From positions 11,508,179 through 11,572,178 of the forward strand of contig CM039120.1 of NCBI GenBank assembly GCA_022036555.1: a DNA stretch of 64,000 bases, given 5' to 3'. A model generated the notes under the pieces. It was not told the DNA's origin. It did not search any database and saw only the letters and a program-made list of their open reading frames with translations. This document shows, one piece after another, positions 21,911-34,270 of this stretch (positions within the stretch are counted from its first letter, which is position 1; every line of letters starts with the position of its first letter). This DNA comes from Microstegium vimineum. Lineage: Eukaryota > Streptophyta > Magnoliopsida > Poales > Poaceae. A program made the position numbers and the translations under genes.

Positions 21911-23925
21911 GGGCACTCACAGTGCAGACTTCACCCATAGAGTCTACAGTTGAAAGACTCCATCCATAGACTTCATGCTCCCCAATGCAAAGTTCATAAT
22001 AGTAGTTTTTATAGACAAAAACATTTATTATGCAACACAAACAAAGGTGATCAACTATGACAAACTACGTATGATCCACCCTACACCTCACAGCAACCAT
22101 GAGACATCGCAAGCATATAAAATCAACCGGCAACTGAACTGGTATTGAACCACACAACGCATACAGTACTGTATGGCTTGAAGCATCCAAACCATACTCC
22201 ACAGAACTTGGATGACGTTTAGATAATAACTAATCATGAGTAATCCATTATAATACCAGTAGCAAGCAGCTAAACAACCATGACAAGTACTGTCGGTCCA
22301 TTGAAACAAGAATAGAAATATAGATAGTAATACTAAAATATCTAGATAATTTCTAGTTGTTGCTTCAGAAGTCTTCCAGCCTACAGAAAACATTCCAGCA
22401 TCCTTCAGATAAAAGCCATCGACCCTCCAGGTAGAAGCCATCGACACTTTCATTTCCTGATCATCAACCTAAAAAAGAATAAGATGAGTTAGTAAATAAA
22501 GAACTTTGTTGTAAGAAAAATAGACAGACGGAGATAAACCGCCTTCTATAACACCAACAATGGCGGACTGTACTTCACCTACAAGATGATCGCCTAAACC
22601 ATCTAGAATTTCTTGCTCCTGAAGATAATCATCCATGGAGTACAGATCAGCAGGGTCGATGCTACCATCTCCATCCATGGGCCATGGCAGCAGAGGATAT
22701 CAACAGCGAATAGTGGACAGAGGATAGCAGCAGAGGATAAGAAAGGGGAGCAGCACATGATAGCAGCAGAGATTAAGAAAGGGAAGCAGCAGCACTAGTA
22801 GAAAAATCTCGTGGCTGTATCTATGGATAGTTGCGCAGAGGATAGCGGCTCATACGCAACTATATATATATATTCACAAATGCCGTGACTGTATCTATTC
22901 ACACCAGTGGTTTCAGTTTACACATGCAAATAAGTAATGGAAGGAGTTCACACTAGTGGTTTCAGTTTACACTTGCAGCAGTTACCTAAAAATAGTTCAC
23001 ACTGCATTTAGTATACCACTAGCTAGTCACAAGAATTAAAATAGCAATTATAATAGGAAATAACAATGGTTACAATAAATTTCAGTTACCTTACGAAAAT
23101 AAATTCCTTGGATGGTCACAATAGGCACACACTTGCTACTGCATAAACAATTTCATGAAATTACAAGTCCATCAGTTATTAGTTCCAAGAAATTAAACAA
23201 AGCAATTGAAAATGAATTCTTCATCGGTCATACCTTAGGAAATAAAGCTAGTCTTAGGCTCTCCAGTGTCAAGTTTCTCTCAGCCTTAGCATCTGCACTT
23301 AGGTGCTCAGTAGGCGCAAGCAGCAGCTGAGTGTAAGTTTCCAGCATTTTTCCCTTAGTTTGTTGACGAGCTGCTTCATTGTTAAGCCTAGCTGCTTCAA
23401 TCTTCTTATCAACCAACCTTTGCTGAATTTCAGCCATCTTTTCTCTGTCTTCCTTGCTCTTGTTGGCAACGAACTTCTCAAATTTGCCACTAAAATCAGC
23501 CAAAACATCAGATGCCTTCTTCTTACCATTGAGTTCATTTCTTGCTTTCTTATGTCCCATAGGTCGCTTTTCTCCATCTAACTCCAAATTCACCAACTGA
23601 GATGGATTAACCTTTGCAACCTTTTGTTTTACTTTTTCAACCTAGCAAGATATGCTGACCACTTCTGATCACCACGTACCACCTTCCACATATGCTGTAC
23701 ATGGAAGACCTTACCATCATTTTGGCCAGCCCACATCTCTAATGCCTTGTCAGTCAGTTGATCGTCACTCATCCCACTTTGCCACACTCTACCGGCATTA
23801 ACCCAAACTCCATGAAAATCAGTTAATGGTTTCTTTGAACGATCCTAACGAAGTCTTGCAGAGAATGCCTGTCATTTTCTTCCAAATGCTGGTTTCTTCG
23901 GAAGATCATTGGTTTATTAGCTTAA
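21911..23925 (-). mobile_element. decayed PIF/Harbinger-like element remnant
   Basis: The left edge GGGCACTCACAGTGCAGAC resembles a Harbinger terminal repeat, but I cannot find the matching right end. The minus strand carries an ORF1-like Myb/SANT-associated protein in pieces: fragments around 23,640-23,860 (NDGKVFHVQHMWKVVRGDQKW) and an intact 122-codon C-terminal part at 23228-23596. A 69-codon frame at 22469-22678 (starting MDGDGSIDPADLYSMDDYLQ) could be the start of the element's second protein, but no DDE transposase is visible. The element appears internally deleted and truncated. Confidence 0.5.
23228..23596 (-). pseudogene. ORF1-type (Myb/SANT, NAM-associated C-terminal) transposon protein fragment
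   Basis: A 122-residue frame with charged coiled-coil character (KEDREKMAEIQQRLVDKKIE, then AARLNNEAARQQTKGKMLE). This matches the C-terminal helical region of the Myb-like ORF1 partner encoded by PIF/Harbinger transposons, which works with the transposase. Upstream sequence on the same strand encodes the Trp-rich SANT-like part but with frameshifts and stops (23,620-23,900). It is not expected to be functional. Confidence 0.55.
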
Positions 23926-24710
23926 TTGTGGCGCAGTGATTTTATTTATGCTAAACCTGGTATAAATTTCGACATTTTTTGTTATTCCATTTGCTCTTTT
24001 TTGTCCTATATTTTATCTGTTTCTTTTTTTAGTTGGCATCCAATTGCCAGATTGGTCTTGCATTGTTTTGTGTTATTTTTCTATTTCTCGCATTCTCACT
24101 GCTACTGTTGCATTGCCGTGACCTTCATAGTGTATTACCAAGTGTGGCACTTCTTCCCAGGAGACAAGCTCTCCTTGGTAGCTCTACCTTGTTGCTCCAA
24201 CTATTCTAGCTCTAATACTAAGGAATGTGGAGGTGGGTGAGTGAGGTGTAGCTCCAAATGGTTTGTGTTGAGAGAGAGCCTCCCCCTCCTCTTATATAGG
24301 TGAAGAATGGTCAGTTTGGGGGGAATATTCCCGAATCCCCACCCAAACCAACCTCCTGGGCATTGATGGCACCGCCTTGTGCAAGGTGGACCCAAGAGGT
24401 GATGAGGGTGGCGTGGGCGCGCCCGGCGCTGCCCCCACCAACCTCCTCTGGTGGGACCCTGGCTAGGCCTGGGCCTCGGATATGCTGGGTGTTGGCCCAG
24501 GTTTGGCACTTTGGTGGGCTTCTTAGTTGATTTGCTTATTTTTGCCTTCCTAGAAAGCGCCTTTTCTTTATTATTCCACCTGTATTTGATTAGTCCTACA
24601 AATAATATTTCTACAATACAAGTGGAATTGGATGAGTAGCAAAGGTATATGTGTGTAAAAGTATATAATTCTCCCCTTTTTGATCCTATGTTGGCGGTAT
24701 AAAATTGTCA
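23926..24710 (-). repeat. probable LTR / promoter fragment of a retroelement
   Basis: The minus strand shows a strong promoter arrangement: CACCTATATAAGAGG (near 24,288-24,303) followed by CTCTCTCTCAACACAAACC and a leader. It resembles a grass gypsy LTR and lies just beyond the end of the truncated integrase fragment, so it may be the 3' LTR of that element brought close by deletion. Ends, TSD and partner LTR are not visible. Confidence 0.4.
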
Positions 24711-25633
24711 TTAAGGACCACCAACAGTTGACCAATAAAACCCTTGCCTGAATGCTTTCCCGGCGAAGGTCCGTGGACCGTTGTGTGAGCCGCAAATGCC
24801 TTGGTGGATTTCTCTTAGGATTGTTGTGCACTCGTTGGAACTGACACACTTGAGGAGGGGGCGGTGACTGATGCTTTGTATAGCTGGTCCTTGATGGGTT
24901 TGTGCCCTCACGCTCTCTGGGTTAGTCTCTTCTTTTCCTCCTTTGACTGTGGCTCGAGGTACCCCATGAGATATGCTACTATCGGTGCTCTCCAGTCTTG
25001 GCTCTCTATGGTGTTAATTTGCCTTGGTGGTCTGGTGTGACCCTTGGTGGAGATCTAGGGGTAACTCCACGCCCTGTGTAGCGGCTTTGGCTAGTTCATC
25101 CGCCTCGTGGTTGTCGCTACGGGGGATTGACTTGGTTGTAATGCCCAAGAAGAAAGCCTCGGTGTTGCGTATGAGCTGGATGTACTTCTGGAGCTCAGGT
25201 TCCCTTGCCTTGAAGCTTTTTTCGATGTGTTTGGCGATCACTTGCGAGTCTATTTTGATGACCGCCCTTCTGACTGACAAGGCGCAGAGCTTGCCAAGTG
25301 CTAGTATAATCGCCTCATATTCTACGGAGTTATTGGTGCATTGGAAATCGAGTCTCGCAGTATGTCTCAGCTTCATTTCGGATGGCGAGGTTAAGATTGC
25401 GGCTATTCTGGCCCTGGTTGCCCCCCAGGCCCCGTCAGTGTGCACAGTCCACGGGGGTTCAGTTGTGTCGGCCTACCTATGGGTGTCGGGGGTCCACTCA
25501 ACGATGAAGTCGGCGAGGGCTTGGGAGTTGATTGTGTTTCTTCCCACGAAGTTGATGACGTGATCGATGAGTTCGGTGGCCCACTTGGCTATTCTCCCCA
25601 CCGCTTCTAGGTTTCTAAAAATGTTTCTCAGCG
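24711..25633 (-). pseudogene. gypsy (Tat-like) archaeal-type RNase H and integrase zinc-finger remnant
   Basis: Minus-strand coding of the outermost gypsy element, continuing the polyprotein at 59,420-61,340. From 25,610 down: RNLEAVGRIAKWATELIDH, then a second RNase H domain (HTDGAWG...NNSVEYEAI...IPRSDNHEADELAKAA, 25014-25445). After it comes the integrase HHCC region (REIHQGICGSHNGPRTFAGK, 24711-24911). A second RNase H after the RT-linked one is characteristic of the Tat lineage. The coding stops abruptly after the zinc finger, so the integrase core is deleted. There is at least one in-frame stop near 25,475. Confidence 0.82.
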
Positions 25634-25638
25634 GTTAG
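25634..25638. repeat. target duplication GTTAG, left copy
   Basis: GTTAG immediately precedes the LTR start at 25639 and is repeated exactly at 59415-59419 after the other LTR. Confidence 0.95.
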
Positions 25639-27143
25639 TGTTGGTATTTCTTATGACTATTGGATAAATCCGCAAGCGCACAGATTATACCGATGTAGCA
25701 CTTCACCGGGAGTATTCCAGGTATCGTATTTTCCTCAGGGAACGATAATGATCTAACTAGGATTAAAGATATGTCCTATGATGAATCAAGGGAGACTATG
25801 ATAACTGGGTTGAGAGGTTCTATGTAGCAAAGATATCTAACAAGGCAAAGCTGGTTATACTGGCTTTATCAGCCCTTCTCTTGCAGGAGGCGATGGGATA
25901 GATCAGAAAGAGGGCAAAACTCTAACCGGACCGCGCCATCATGTTGTATTGAGGCCTTACCTTTTAAGAACTTATCTGACACACGTGGTGGAATACGAAG
26001 ACTAGATAGAGCTGTCACCTTCTACTAGCATCCACAAACAATCCACGCGATAAGCGGTTTACAAAGGCAAGATCTAGTCTGGACACCACGTCTACACTAT
26101 TCTTACTACTTTAACCCTACGTTAAGGCTAAAGCACTATACTTAAAGTAAAGTGATGAACAAGCGTGAAAAGGTGTATAACAGCTAAACTAGATTTAGAA
26201 TATTAATTGCTATAAAGAACTCGGATGTGTCACTTACAAGTGCTGAACTTACAAGAGGATCGCATCCGCTAAGGTAGAGCTCCGGAGAAGATTCCCGACA
26301 GATCCGGGGCTTTCTCTAGAAGACTTCCCTCACTCTCCTCCAACTAGCATAGCACTACTACTAAGGAGTAGTTTCTCCAATGAGGCATGAGTGAGAGTGA
26401 GGGCCTAGGGGGTCTATTTATAGCTAGAGGTGGAGTAGGGGCTACTCCGGTGCCACATCAGCGATCCGCGCCACCAACATCAGCCACCGTAGGATGAAAC
26501 TGTCATTGTAACCATCTTAAATCAAGGAGGAGATCAAGTGGATGCATGGCGGCATGCAGGAAGTCGGTAGGGAGCTGGAACCACCATATGGTGATTCGGC
26601 CGAACCCTATGGCAGGTGGGCCCTGCCACTTTTTCTTCTAGAAGCTGACCCCACTGGTCAGGGGGCCTGTGGGTGGTCTCTAGCCCCACCTAGGCATTCG
26701 GCCGAATGCCTTTTGTGGCCAAATGGGCTCATCTTTCGCAGATGGCTTCTAGACGTAATGCCCATCATGATGGTGTATGCCTTGTGCACATTTGCCATAC
26801 TTGGAAATATGTCATGTTGGGCCTATGGATCCTTGTGCTGTGAATCTGGACCATTGAGAGGTGAATATACTTGGATCCAAAGGTAGAGAGTATTCTTGAG
26901 GGTGTTACATGGATCATGGGGGCTAAGGATGCCAAGTGGGTCCATAGGGTGGTCGGCTGACCCCCTAAGTGGGCCCACTGGCTCCCAAAAGACCCCATTT
27001 GTCATTACCTGCATCAAATAGTCATGGGACATGTGGAACTAGTTATTGGTAAATTATGTTCATGCTATTCTTGTTTTCCTTTGAATATGAGGATGTTGAC
27101 GGTGTTTTGATGGTGATAAAATAGCTTGTAATTACCGTCAACA
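25639..27143 (-). repeat. 3' LTR of the gag-protease element
   Basis: A 1,505-bp LTR aligned end to end with 57909-59414. Differences are by eye a few per cent. The minus-strand TATAAATA is at 26415-26422. Upstream of it, in the U3 region, are palindromes TTCGGCCGAA at 26595-26604 and 26697-26706; the latter extends to an 18-bp perfect palindrome. Confidence 0.95.
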
Positions 27144-28390
27144 AGATCCCCCATACTTACCTCTTTGCTCGTCCTCGAGTAAAGGTTAAAAGATAACAAG
27201 ACTATGTTATTCAAAGTATAAAACAAACATAAAGATTCATTCAAGACATTTTGTCATTCCAATGGGATATATGGTATTGGCTAACATATATCCTTGAGAA
27301 GTTGAGAAATGGAACAGCTCTCAAGGCAAATTCATCTTTCCCAAATCATATTTTAGTACTTGGAGTTTTTGATAAATTTTTCAAAAGAAAGCACATAAGT
27401 CAACTTACTCCTCTTATAGTACTCTAAGTCACTCAAAGTGTATGTTTCCTCACCAAGGCATAAAGAGGTTGCCTTCTTTGTATCTCCCTATTTCTAAATG
27501 GCTTATGTGGAGCTTAGGTAGGGATAAACAATGTAGCATACTTACCTTGCATATATTGTAAAGTCAAACTCCGGATCCAAGGAGAGAAATGTCATACTCT
27601 TAAATCAAGATGTGCAAGTGTGTGGAAACATGGCAAAATATCAAAACTCCTTTATATGATCTCTCTTTCCTAACTTATTATTTTGAGACATAGCTATCTT
27701 TATTTTTCTATTAGCTTTGATATGCTCATCATCATTTTTTTCTATGAGCTTTGATATGCTCATCAATTTTTATTTTTTTTGCTATATATATTATTATTAT
27801 TATTATTATTTTTCATAATTTTGCATAGTCTATGTCTCATTTACTAGCACATACTAGAGAGAGGATTTTCTATTAGATCATGGAGAATGAACTATGTGGA
27901 AAATGAAAGGCATGTTTCTGCGTACTTCCAGTGTAGAAGCAGCATGTATATGTGGCGTGTACGTGATCTTGATCTTGGGAGCATGATAAGTCTCTCAACA
28001 AGGGTCACAAAACTTGACCAAACTCAACACAAAGTAAGCAACTTATGTAGAAAGCTTAAATCATGAAAGAGCATGTATGGTTTCGGTAGGAATTTTCTCA
28101 CTATAGAGGAGTAGTGACATTATGGTTTTATGACGTTTTCAAAAGTTAATATCCAAGAACCTTAAATAGACAGGGTATGAATCATGAGCCGAGAACTATA
28201 TCACATTAATCAACAACTTAGTCAATATGGTTCCCTATCAAGATATTTTCCCACTAGCATAAGCAAAAGCAAGAATTCGTCTTTATGACGCTTTTACCCT
28301 TTAAATGTCATAGATCATGTCACTTTTCAAAATTTTAATTTTGGATGCGATCTTCTTGTTTTATTCAATATTAAAAGGAATTTAAACTAA
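27144..28390 (-). other. 3' noncoding internal region of the gag-protease element
   Basis: It begins next to the left LTR with a polypurine tract (AGTATGGGGGATCT on the minus strand). No ORF with recognisable content follows. A (TTA)n run occupies 27791-27810. The sequence resumes at 53,030 beyond the Harbinger insertion. Confidence 0.75.
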
Positions 28391-28974
28391 GGGGTCGTTT
28401 GTTTCCCTAGAATTGAATCACTTTCTTTGAATCAAATTCTAGGAATTGATTTGTGTAGAATTGAATCAGCTCGAAACTGATTCATTTCCATTATTATTGT
28501 TTGGATGCAGCCAAAATTGAATTCCTAGAATTAAAATGAAAATGTTGTTTGGCTAACTTGGATCAAGAATTGAACCCAGTTAATGCAGCTAGGGGTATGT
28601 CTCCATAAATAACAAAATGTATGTATGCAATCACAACAATTTGAGACACAAAGAACCCAATATAATTTACATACAAGATCCATTGGTTATTTTGGTAGAA
28701 TCACATACAAATCTCATCGAGAGTCATAAAAAAACAGATCTCATCATAAAGTGATAGGAAGAATCAACTATATGATACAAGAGCCTAACATGTGCTGATT
28801 ACACATCAAAATTAAAACCATTTTGATAAAAAGACACATATGACTAGGCAGAAACATTAAACATAGAACATTAATCACTTCTTAAGCCGCCTTAGTAGCC
28901 ACTTCTTTCTCCTGTGAACCGGTAGTGCTATCATGGACTTTGTTCCTGTATCCTTTAGCTTCCTTATTTTTCTG

Positions 28975-29075
28975 CAGTATGAAAGAGATCACAGTTATTC
29001 AATAGACAGTAATTCTCATATGCTTGTAGTATGAAAGAGATCACAGTTATTCAATAGATTAGACAGTAATTGGTA
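28975..29075. repeat. short tandem duplication within the Harbinger element
   Basis: AGTATGAAAGAGATCACAGT and the following 20 bases occur twice, about 53 bp apart, with a 5-bp indel between copies. Confidence 0.85.
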
Positions 29076-29986
29076 TTTGTCAGCTACATATATATGAAAG
29101 AGGGGAGGCCGCAGAACAATAGTTTGTCATATTGTTACTACTAAGAACAATTAAAAACTGATATTTGTTATGTTGTTCAGTAGTAACAAGAGAGCCAAAT
29201 ATGGTAAGAACAAAGTCAAACAGTCAAAACTATTCCAAAAGTCAACATAAATGTCTCAATATCAGATAGCTCAAAAAGGCATGGGCTGGGTCAGAGAGGC
29301 AGGCACAGACCGTGGGAGGTGAAGGCCATGGCCATGGAGCCATGGAGGGAGAGATGCAGTGCAAGTGCAGTGCGGCAGTATAGCTAGTAGTACTACCACC
29401 ACCACGACGAGGAAGATGACAACAAGTTTCTTCAGTTCATGGCTAGCGGCTTGATTGACCACTGCAGTCTGCAGGCAGCGACCAGCCAACGAGCGCCAAG
29501 GTCTTTCGAAAACTGCAGCTAGCGCAAACAAAGTACAGAAAATAGAATCCCAAGGGTTGCATTACTATAGCTACCAAGGGTTGCATTGCATTCGTTGACA
29601 CTAATAGTTAGCAGCTAAAATTAGCAAAGTGAGGATCTAAAACAGACATACATGCTAATAGACCTGCTAACTTAATTAGTATCACTATATGGTATCACAC
29701 TAAATATGGCTACTGGGATGTACCTACAACTTTGTTAAACCTGTCTTTGACCAAGTTTATTGCACATAGGTGTACGCACAAACAAAGAAGCAAACGAACA
29801 AGTACGTACTCTGTTTCCTAAGGGAAACAGAACAACAAACAAAGGGAACAGCAAGCAGGTGACCAGCTCCTACAGACTGCGTGGTTGAGAAAACCAGGAA
29901 GAAATCACAATGATACAGGTACATGCATGTAGCATCATAAAAAAACAAAAGATGCATACATGCAGCATAGTATCTGATGAGTCAGC

Positions 29987-31956
29987 TGAAGGACCGAGAA
30001 CGGCGACCAGAGAGGGGTGAATGAGAGCCTCAAATTTCTCTCGAAATATTCGGGCCACTCTTCCCAAAAACCAAACCCAGTTGCTGGGTGCTCAACCTCC
30101 CCCAAGCAACGCGAGCGGGGATTCAGACGAAAACAAACAAATGAAAGCTCACCGGCAGAGGAGGAAAACTCACCGGAAACCCCCAAGGAGTTCTCAACCC
30201 TTATGAGAAAGAGGCAAGAACCCCAAGCAAAACAGCCCAAAAGACAGGCGTCGGACGCTGGACAGCAGGGCGACGGACGCTGGAAGACAGCACGACGGAC
30301 GCTCCAGGGCAGGGCGTCGGACGCTGGCGACGGACGCTTAGGCGAGCGTCCGTCGGCCTTCCAGAGAGCCTAACAGAAGCTGAAGAACTGCTGAGGCGAC
30401 GGACGCTTGGCGACGAACGCTTGGACGAGCATCCGTCGGCCTACCCGAGAGCAAAACAGAACAGAACAACGCACACCACGTGACGGACGCTGGGCGACGG
30501 ACTCTGGAGAGCGTCCGACGCCAAAACCGAAGGACGCCGATAAGCGAGGTGATGGACGCTGACGTCAGCACGTACCAGCGTCCGACGCAAACCCTCGGAG
30601 CGTCCGACACCCCCGACAGAAACGCAGAAACCTCGAAAAGCGATTCTCTCTCCGCCAAATCTTCCCAAATCCTAACCAAATGATCTGCACTAGCAACCCA
30701 ACTTGGTAGGCATGTTTCTAGTGCTATGGAGGAGCTATCCCGAAGAAATCATCTCTCAATTTGGTGAGAATTGATGGGAAACGAGGATTTGGGGGAAAAG
30801 GGGCAAGAACGAAGAACACCGCAAAGAAAACGCCTGATCTACGCACTCGTGAGGTTTGAGGGGAATTCCTTCGGTGCAAAGATGCTCCTCACGAACAAGA
30901 ACAACTTGGTTCAAACGGAATTGCAAGAGCTACTGCCTACAAAGAGAAATCGTCTTGGGAAAAGAGGGAGCAAAAGCAAAACTCGAAGAACACAAGCAAA
31001 ACGGGGACACAATCACGAAATCGAAGCCACCATGGCTTACGGAAGTTATGGCCTCCGATTCCTCGCAATAATCACAAGTTCTTACACCGGTGACTCGATG
31101 GATCTCAAGCAAGAAGAAGCTAGGGAAGGGAAAACCTAGGAATAGGTGGGAGAAAGAGTAATGCAAGAGATAAGGATGAGGATACCCCTTCATCCTCTAT
31201 TTAATGGGGCTTTGGCTATTTCTCAAAGACCCCCTAGATACATTGAGTGAACTACGTAGCTTAAGCATTGCAGTCCAAGCTCTGTAACTCTCAACCACTC
31301 ATTTGAATGGACGACCCCGCTTCCTGCTAGGAGTTGCCGTCGCCTCGACGCAACCTCCAGGATTTCGCCATGTGCCATCCCCACTTCCTCGGAAGGTCCT
31401 CCTAGGTTTTGAGGCCCAAACCCAGCAAACCCGCCACCGGTAGCTTCGGGCTCAACTACCGAACCCCGAGTTTTGCTGCCCAAACTCGGAAACCGACGCG
31501 GATGGTTTTGAGGCCCAAACCACCAAACCACTCGACGCGAGCCACCTTGTCTTCGCCCGGTCGGACTCCGAGTCCCCTGAGCCTCCGCTCGACTTGCGCG
31601 TCCACCGTCTTGACTTGGTCAACTCGGTCTACCTCCATGTCTTCTCGCACTCGCCGGTGCCAAGTACTAGCCACCACAGCTAGTCCGCCGGCGCCCATGG
31701 TCCCTCAGTCCGAGCCCCGCTTCCGCCCTTCACCGCTCTCAGTCTATCGGCACGGCAAGCCTCTACTCGACCTTCTCCACGCTAGTGACCACTGTCACTA
31801 GGCATAGCACCTGCACACCACAAGCCGATAGACAAGCACAATTTCTGTTTTCGCAGAGGTTAGGGTAAGCCACTCAAACTGAAACACTCACGTGTTGGAC
31901 GATCACTCATCATCAAAGCTGAACATACATGGGTACTTATCCACCATGTGTTCGCA
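29987..31956 (-). repeat. 3' LTR of the Sirevirus
   Basis: A 1,970-bp LTR; plus-strand ends TGAAGGACC and GTTCGCA. The minus-strand TATA-like ATTAAATAGAGG lies near 31,195. The GGACGC/GCGTCC cluster at 30243-30614 lies downstream of that, in the transcribed leader. Confidence 0.95.
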
Positions 31957-33604
31957 ATCTCCCCCTTGATGAGTGCATTGTCAACACAAGTGCATTTTAG
32001 ATTTGAGCCACAAGGTAAAGCTCTCCAAATGACCAAAAAGCTACAAAAGCCAAAACGGGGTCACTTGAGAGAAGCAAACACGATACTAATTAAAAAGAGA
32101 GGCAAAAAATGATACCAATTAAAAGCATCCTTCAAAACACCTCATGACAAAGCCACTTACTGATGCCAAACAAAAGCATATGGGCATTCAAAACTAGCCC
32201 TCAAGAAGAGGCAGAAAACGGGCTCAACACCGCTAGCAAGTCCAAGATACCAATCATAGCTCTCAAAGCTCAAACTTCCAATTTAAACACTACGGGAGCT
32301 CAAAAGATACCAATTGAAACCACTTACGTCCCCTAATGCTCAAGAAGCAATCAAAACACAAAACAATCTAGATCCTCCAGAAGAGGCAAAGACTCAACAC
32401 ATCTAGCAAAAGCTCCCCCTAGGAACTAGCATTCTCAAGATACCAAGAAGGGGTGAAAAGAGCCAAGTCAAAGAGATACCAATTAAGCTCAAAAAGCACA
32501 TTTGCTCCCCCTTGGAAGTAGATGGCTAAAAATGGAATGAAATGCACATCTCTCCCCCTTGTTGACACATGTAGCTCATCAAACATCAACAACTCAAGAT
32601 CCGGCTACAAATGCCATGAAGTGCATAATGAGTGCAAAAGCTTCATACTTAGAGATAAGACAATAAATAGATGCTCTAAGTGATGTGATCCTGTGAGAAA
32701 AGGAGAAGCTCTACGTGCCCAAACAAAGACTCAAGTTGAGCTTAAGAACACTTTAGAAGCTATTTTAAAGAGCATATCATGTGAGAGCAGAGAAAGGGTA
32801 TCACCTCCTAGAGACAACTAGACATGTCAAACAAGATAGGATCTATCTCAAAGCAATCTCATGTATAGCAAGTAAAACTATCCCTAGCAAAGTTCATACA
32901 ACAAGCCAATGACCCAACTGAATGAATTTTTCAAATTTTAGAGTTTTGTAGTCAATTTTCAGTTTTAGGCACATTTAAGTTGTATGCGAGTGGTTGTCAG
33001 CAAAGTGATGTCACTGCTTACCAACCGGGCGAAGTCAATGGACTTGACACACTGGTTTTGGTCATACACGACACCGCTCAAGTATCGACCCATATGGGAA
33101 GCAGTCTCGAACACACGGTGAAGTGCTCACAATGCAGACCCAACTCGATCTTTCCAATTCACAAAACAGAGAGCAATTTCATTTTAGATATTAATCATGG
33201 TGCTCAAAGGTAGTGAATGAAACAATGAAGAGCCATAGATACAAGCTATATACAAGACAATCAAGAAGGATCTTCAAAAGCCTACACATGCTAGTGCCAT
33301 TTCAGAGGTGACATGGGGAATTTAAATTTAGTTTTAAAGCTTTTCTAACTTAGCTCTATTGCATATCATATAGATCAAAAGGAGTCTAAGTTAGGCAACA
33401 CCATAAACACATAAAGCACCTCAAACAGAGCATAGATTCATTATATTGGCTATAGATATGAAGCTTAAAATGAACTATGTCACAAATACAAATGAGATGC
33501 AAAATGCAATGACACCAGCTAACACAAACAAGACACCAAGAGAGAAGGACAAAGAAAAGACAAAAAGAACCAGAAAGAACTATGATACACAAAACTTTCC
33601 TCCT
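31957..33604 (-). other. Sirevirus 3' noncoding region with multiple polypurine tracts
   Basis: Four CTCCCCC tracts (AAGGGGGAG-like on the element's strand) occur at 31957-31967 (adjacent to the LTR, the functional PPT position), 32411-32422, 32513-32524 and 32550-32561. No envelope-like ORF is visible. The rest is low-complexity, Ca-rich sequence without domains. Confidence 0.8.
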
Positions 33605-34270
33605 CTAAAAAGGAAAGCAAACACCCAACTCACCCCGAAGGCGAGAAAACACAGCTTGATCCAAAGGCTTAGTGAGAAAATCCACAAGCTGGTTGTGGGT
33701 CTCGACATGCCGGAGGTCAATGTCGCCCTTCTTGAAATGATCTCGCAAGAAATGAAAGCGGACCTCAATGTGCTTGGTCTTTGAATGAAGCACATGATTT
33801 TTATCCACACTAATTGCACTCGTGCTATCACACAGCAGAGGCACCTTAGTAAGCTCAAGACCGAAATCTCTCAAAGTGGCAATCATCCAAATCAACTGAG
33901 AGCAACAACTAGCCGCGACAACGTACTCAGCTTCACACGTCGACTGTGCCACGCTAGATTGCTTGCGAGAAGACCAAGAAACCAAAGAAGACCCGAGAAA
34001 CTGGCAAGTCCCAGAAGTGGACGTCCAATCAAGACGGCATCCAGCAAAGTCGGCATCAGAATAACCATAAAGCACAATAGAGGAAGAGGTGGAAAACCAA
34101 AGACCAAATTCTGGAGTGAAGCACAAGTACCTCATGATGCGTTTCACCGCCTGCTTGTGCGAAGTTCGTGGGGACGCCTGAAAGCGAGCACACAGGCAGA
34201 CAACGAACTGAATGTCCGACAGGGTTGCCGTTAGGTACAAAAGCGACCGGATCATGCTTCGGTACTCAGT
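33605..34270 (-). pseudogene. copia RNase H
   Basis: Minus-strand frame with the copia RNase H landmarks YGYSDADFAGC, SWSSRKQSSVAQSTCEAEY, and LLCDSTSAISVDKNHVLHSKTKHIE, ending QAVFSRLRGELGVCFPF stop. It would degrade template RNA during reverse transcription. It continues the RT frame; the two are separated only by an in-frame TAG at 34271-34273, where the family has a Gln (CAG), so the break is a single C-to-T change. Confidence 0.88.

Noticed and set aside
22793..22870. Start of a CACTA element (CACTAGTAGAAAAA)
   Set aside because: No matching inverted TAGTG end or 3-bp duplication was found downstream.
29271..29531. 86-codon minus-strand ORF with a valine-rich hydrophobic run
   Set aside because: It has no domain, sits inside a transposon, and the run derives from a CCACCA-type simple repeat.
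33446..34234. Plus-strand ORFs opposite the copia RNase H as an antisense gene like that of the Tat element
   Set aside because: They lack domains, exon structure and promoter. They are antisense shadows of conserved RNase H coding.
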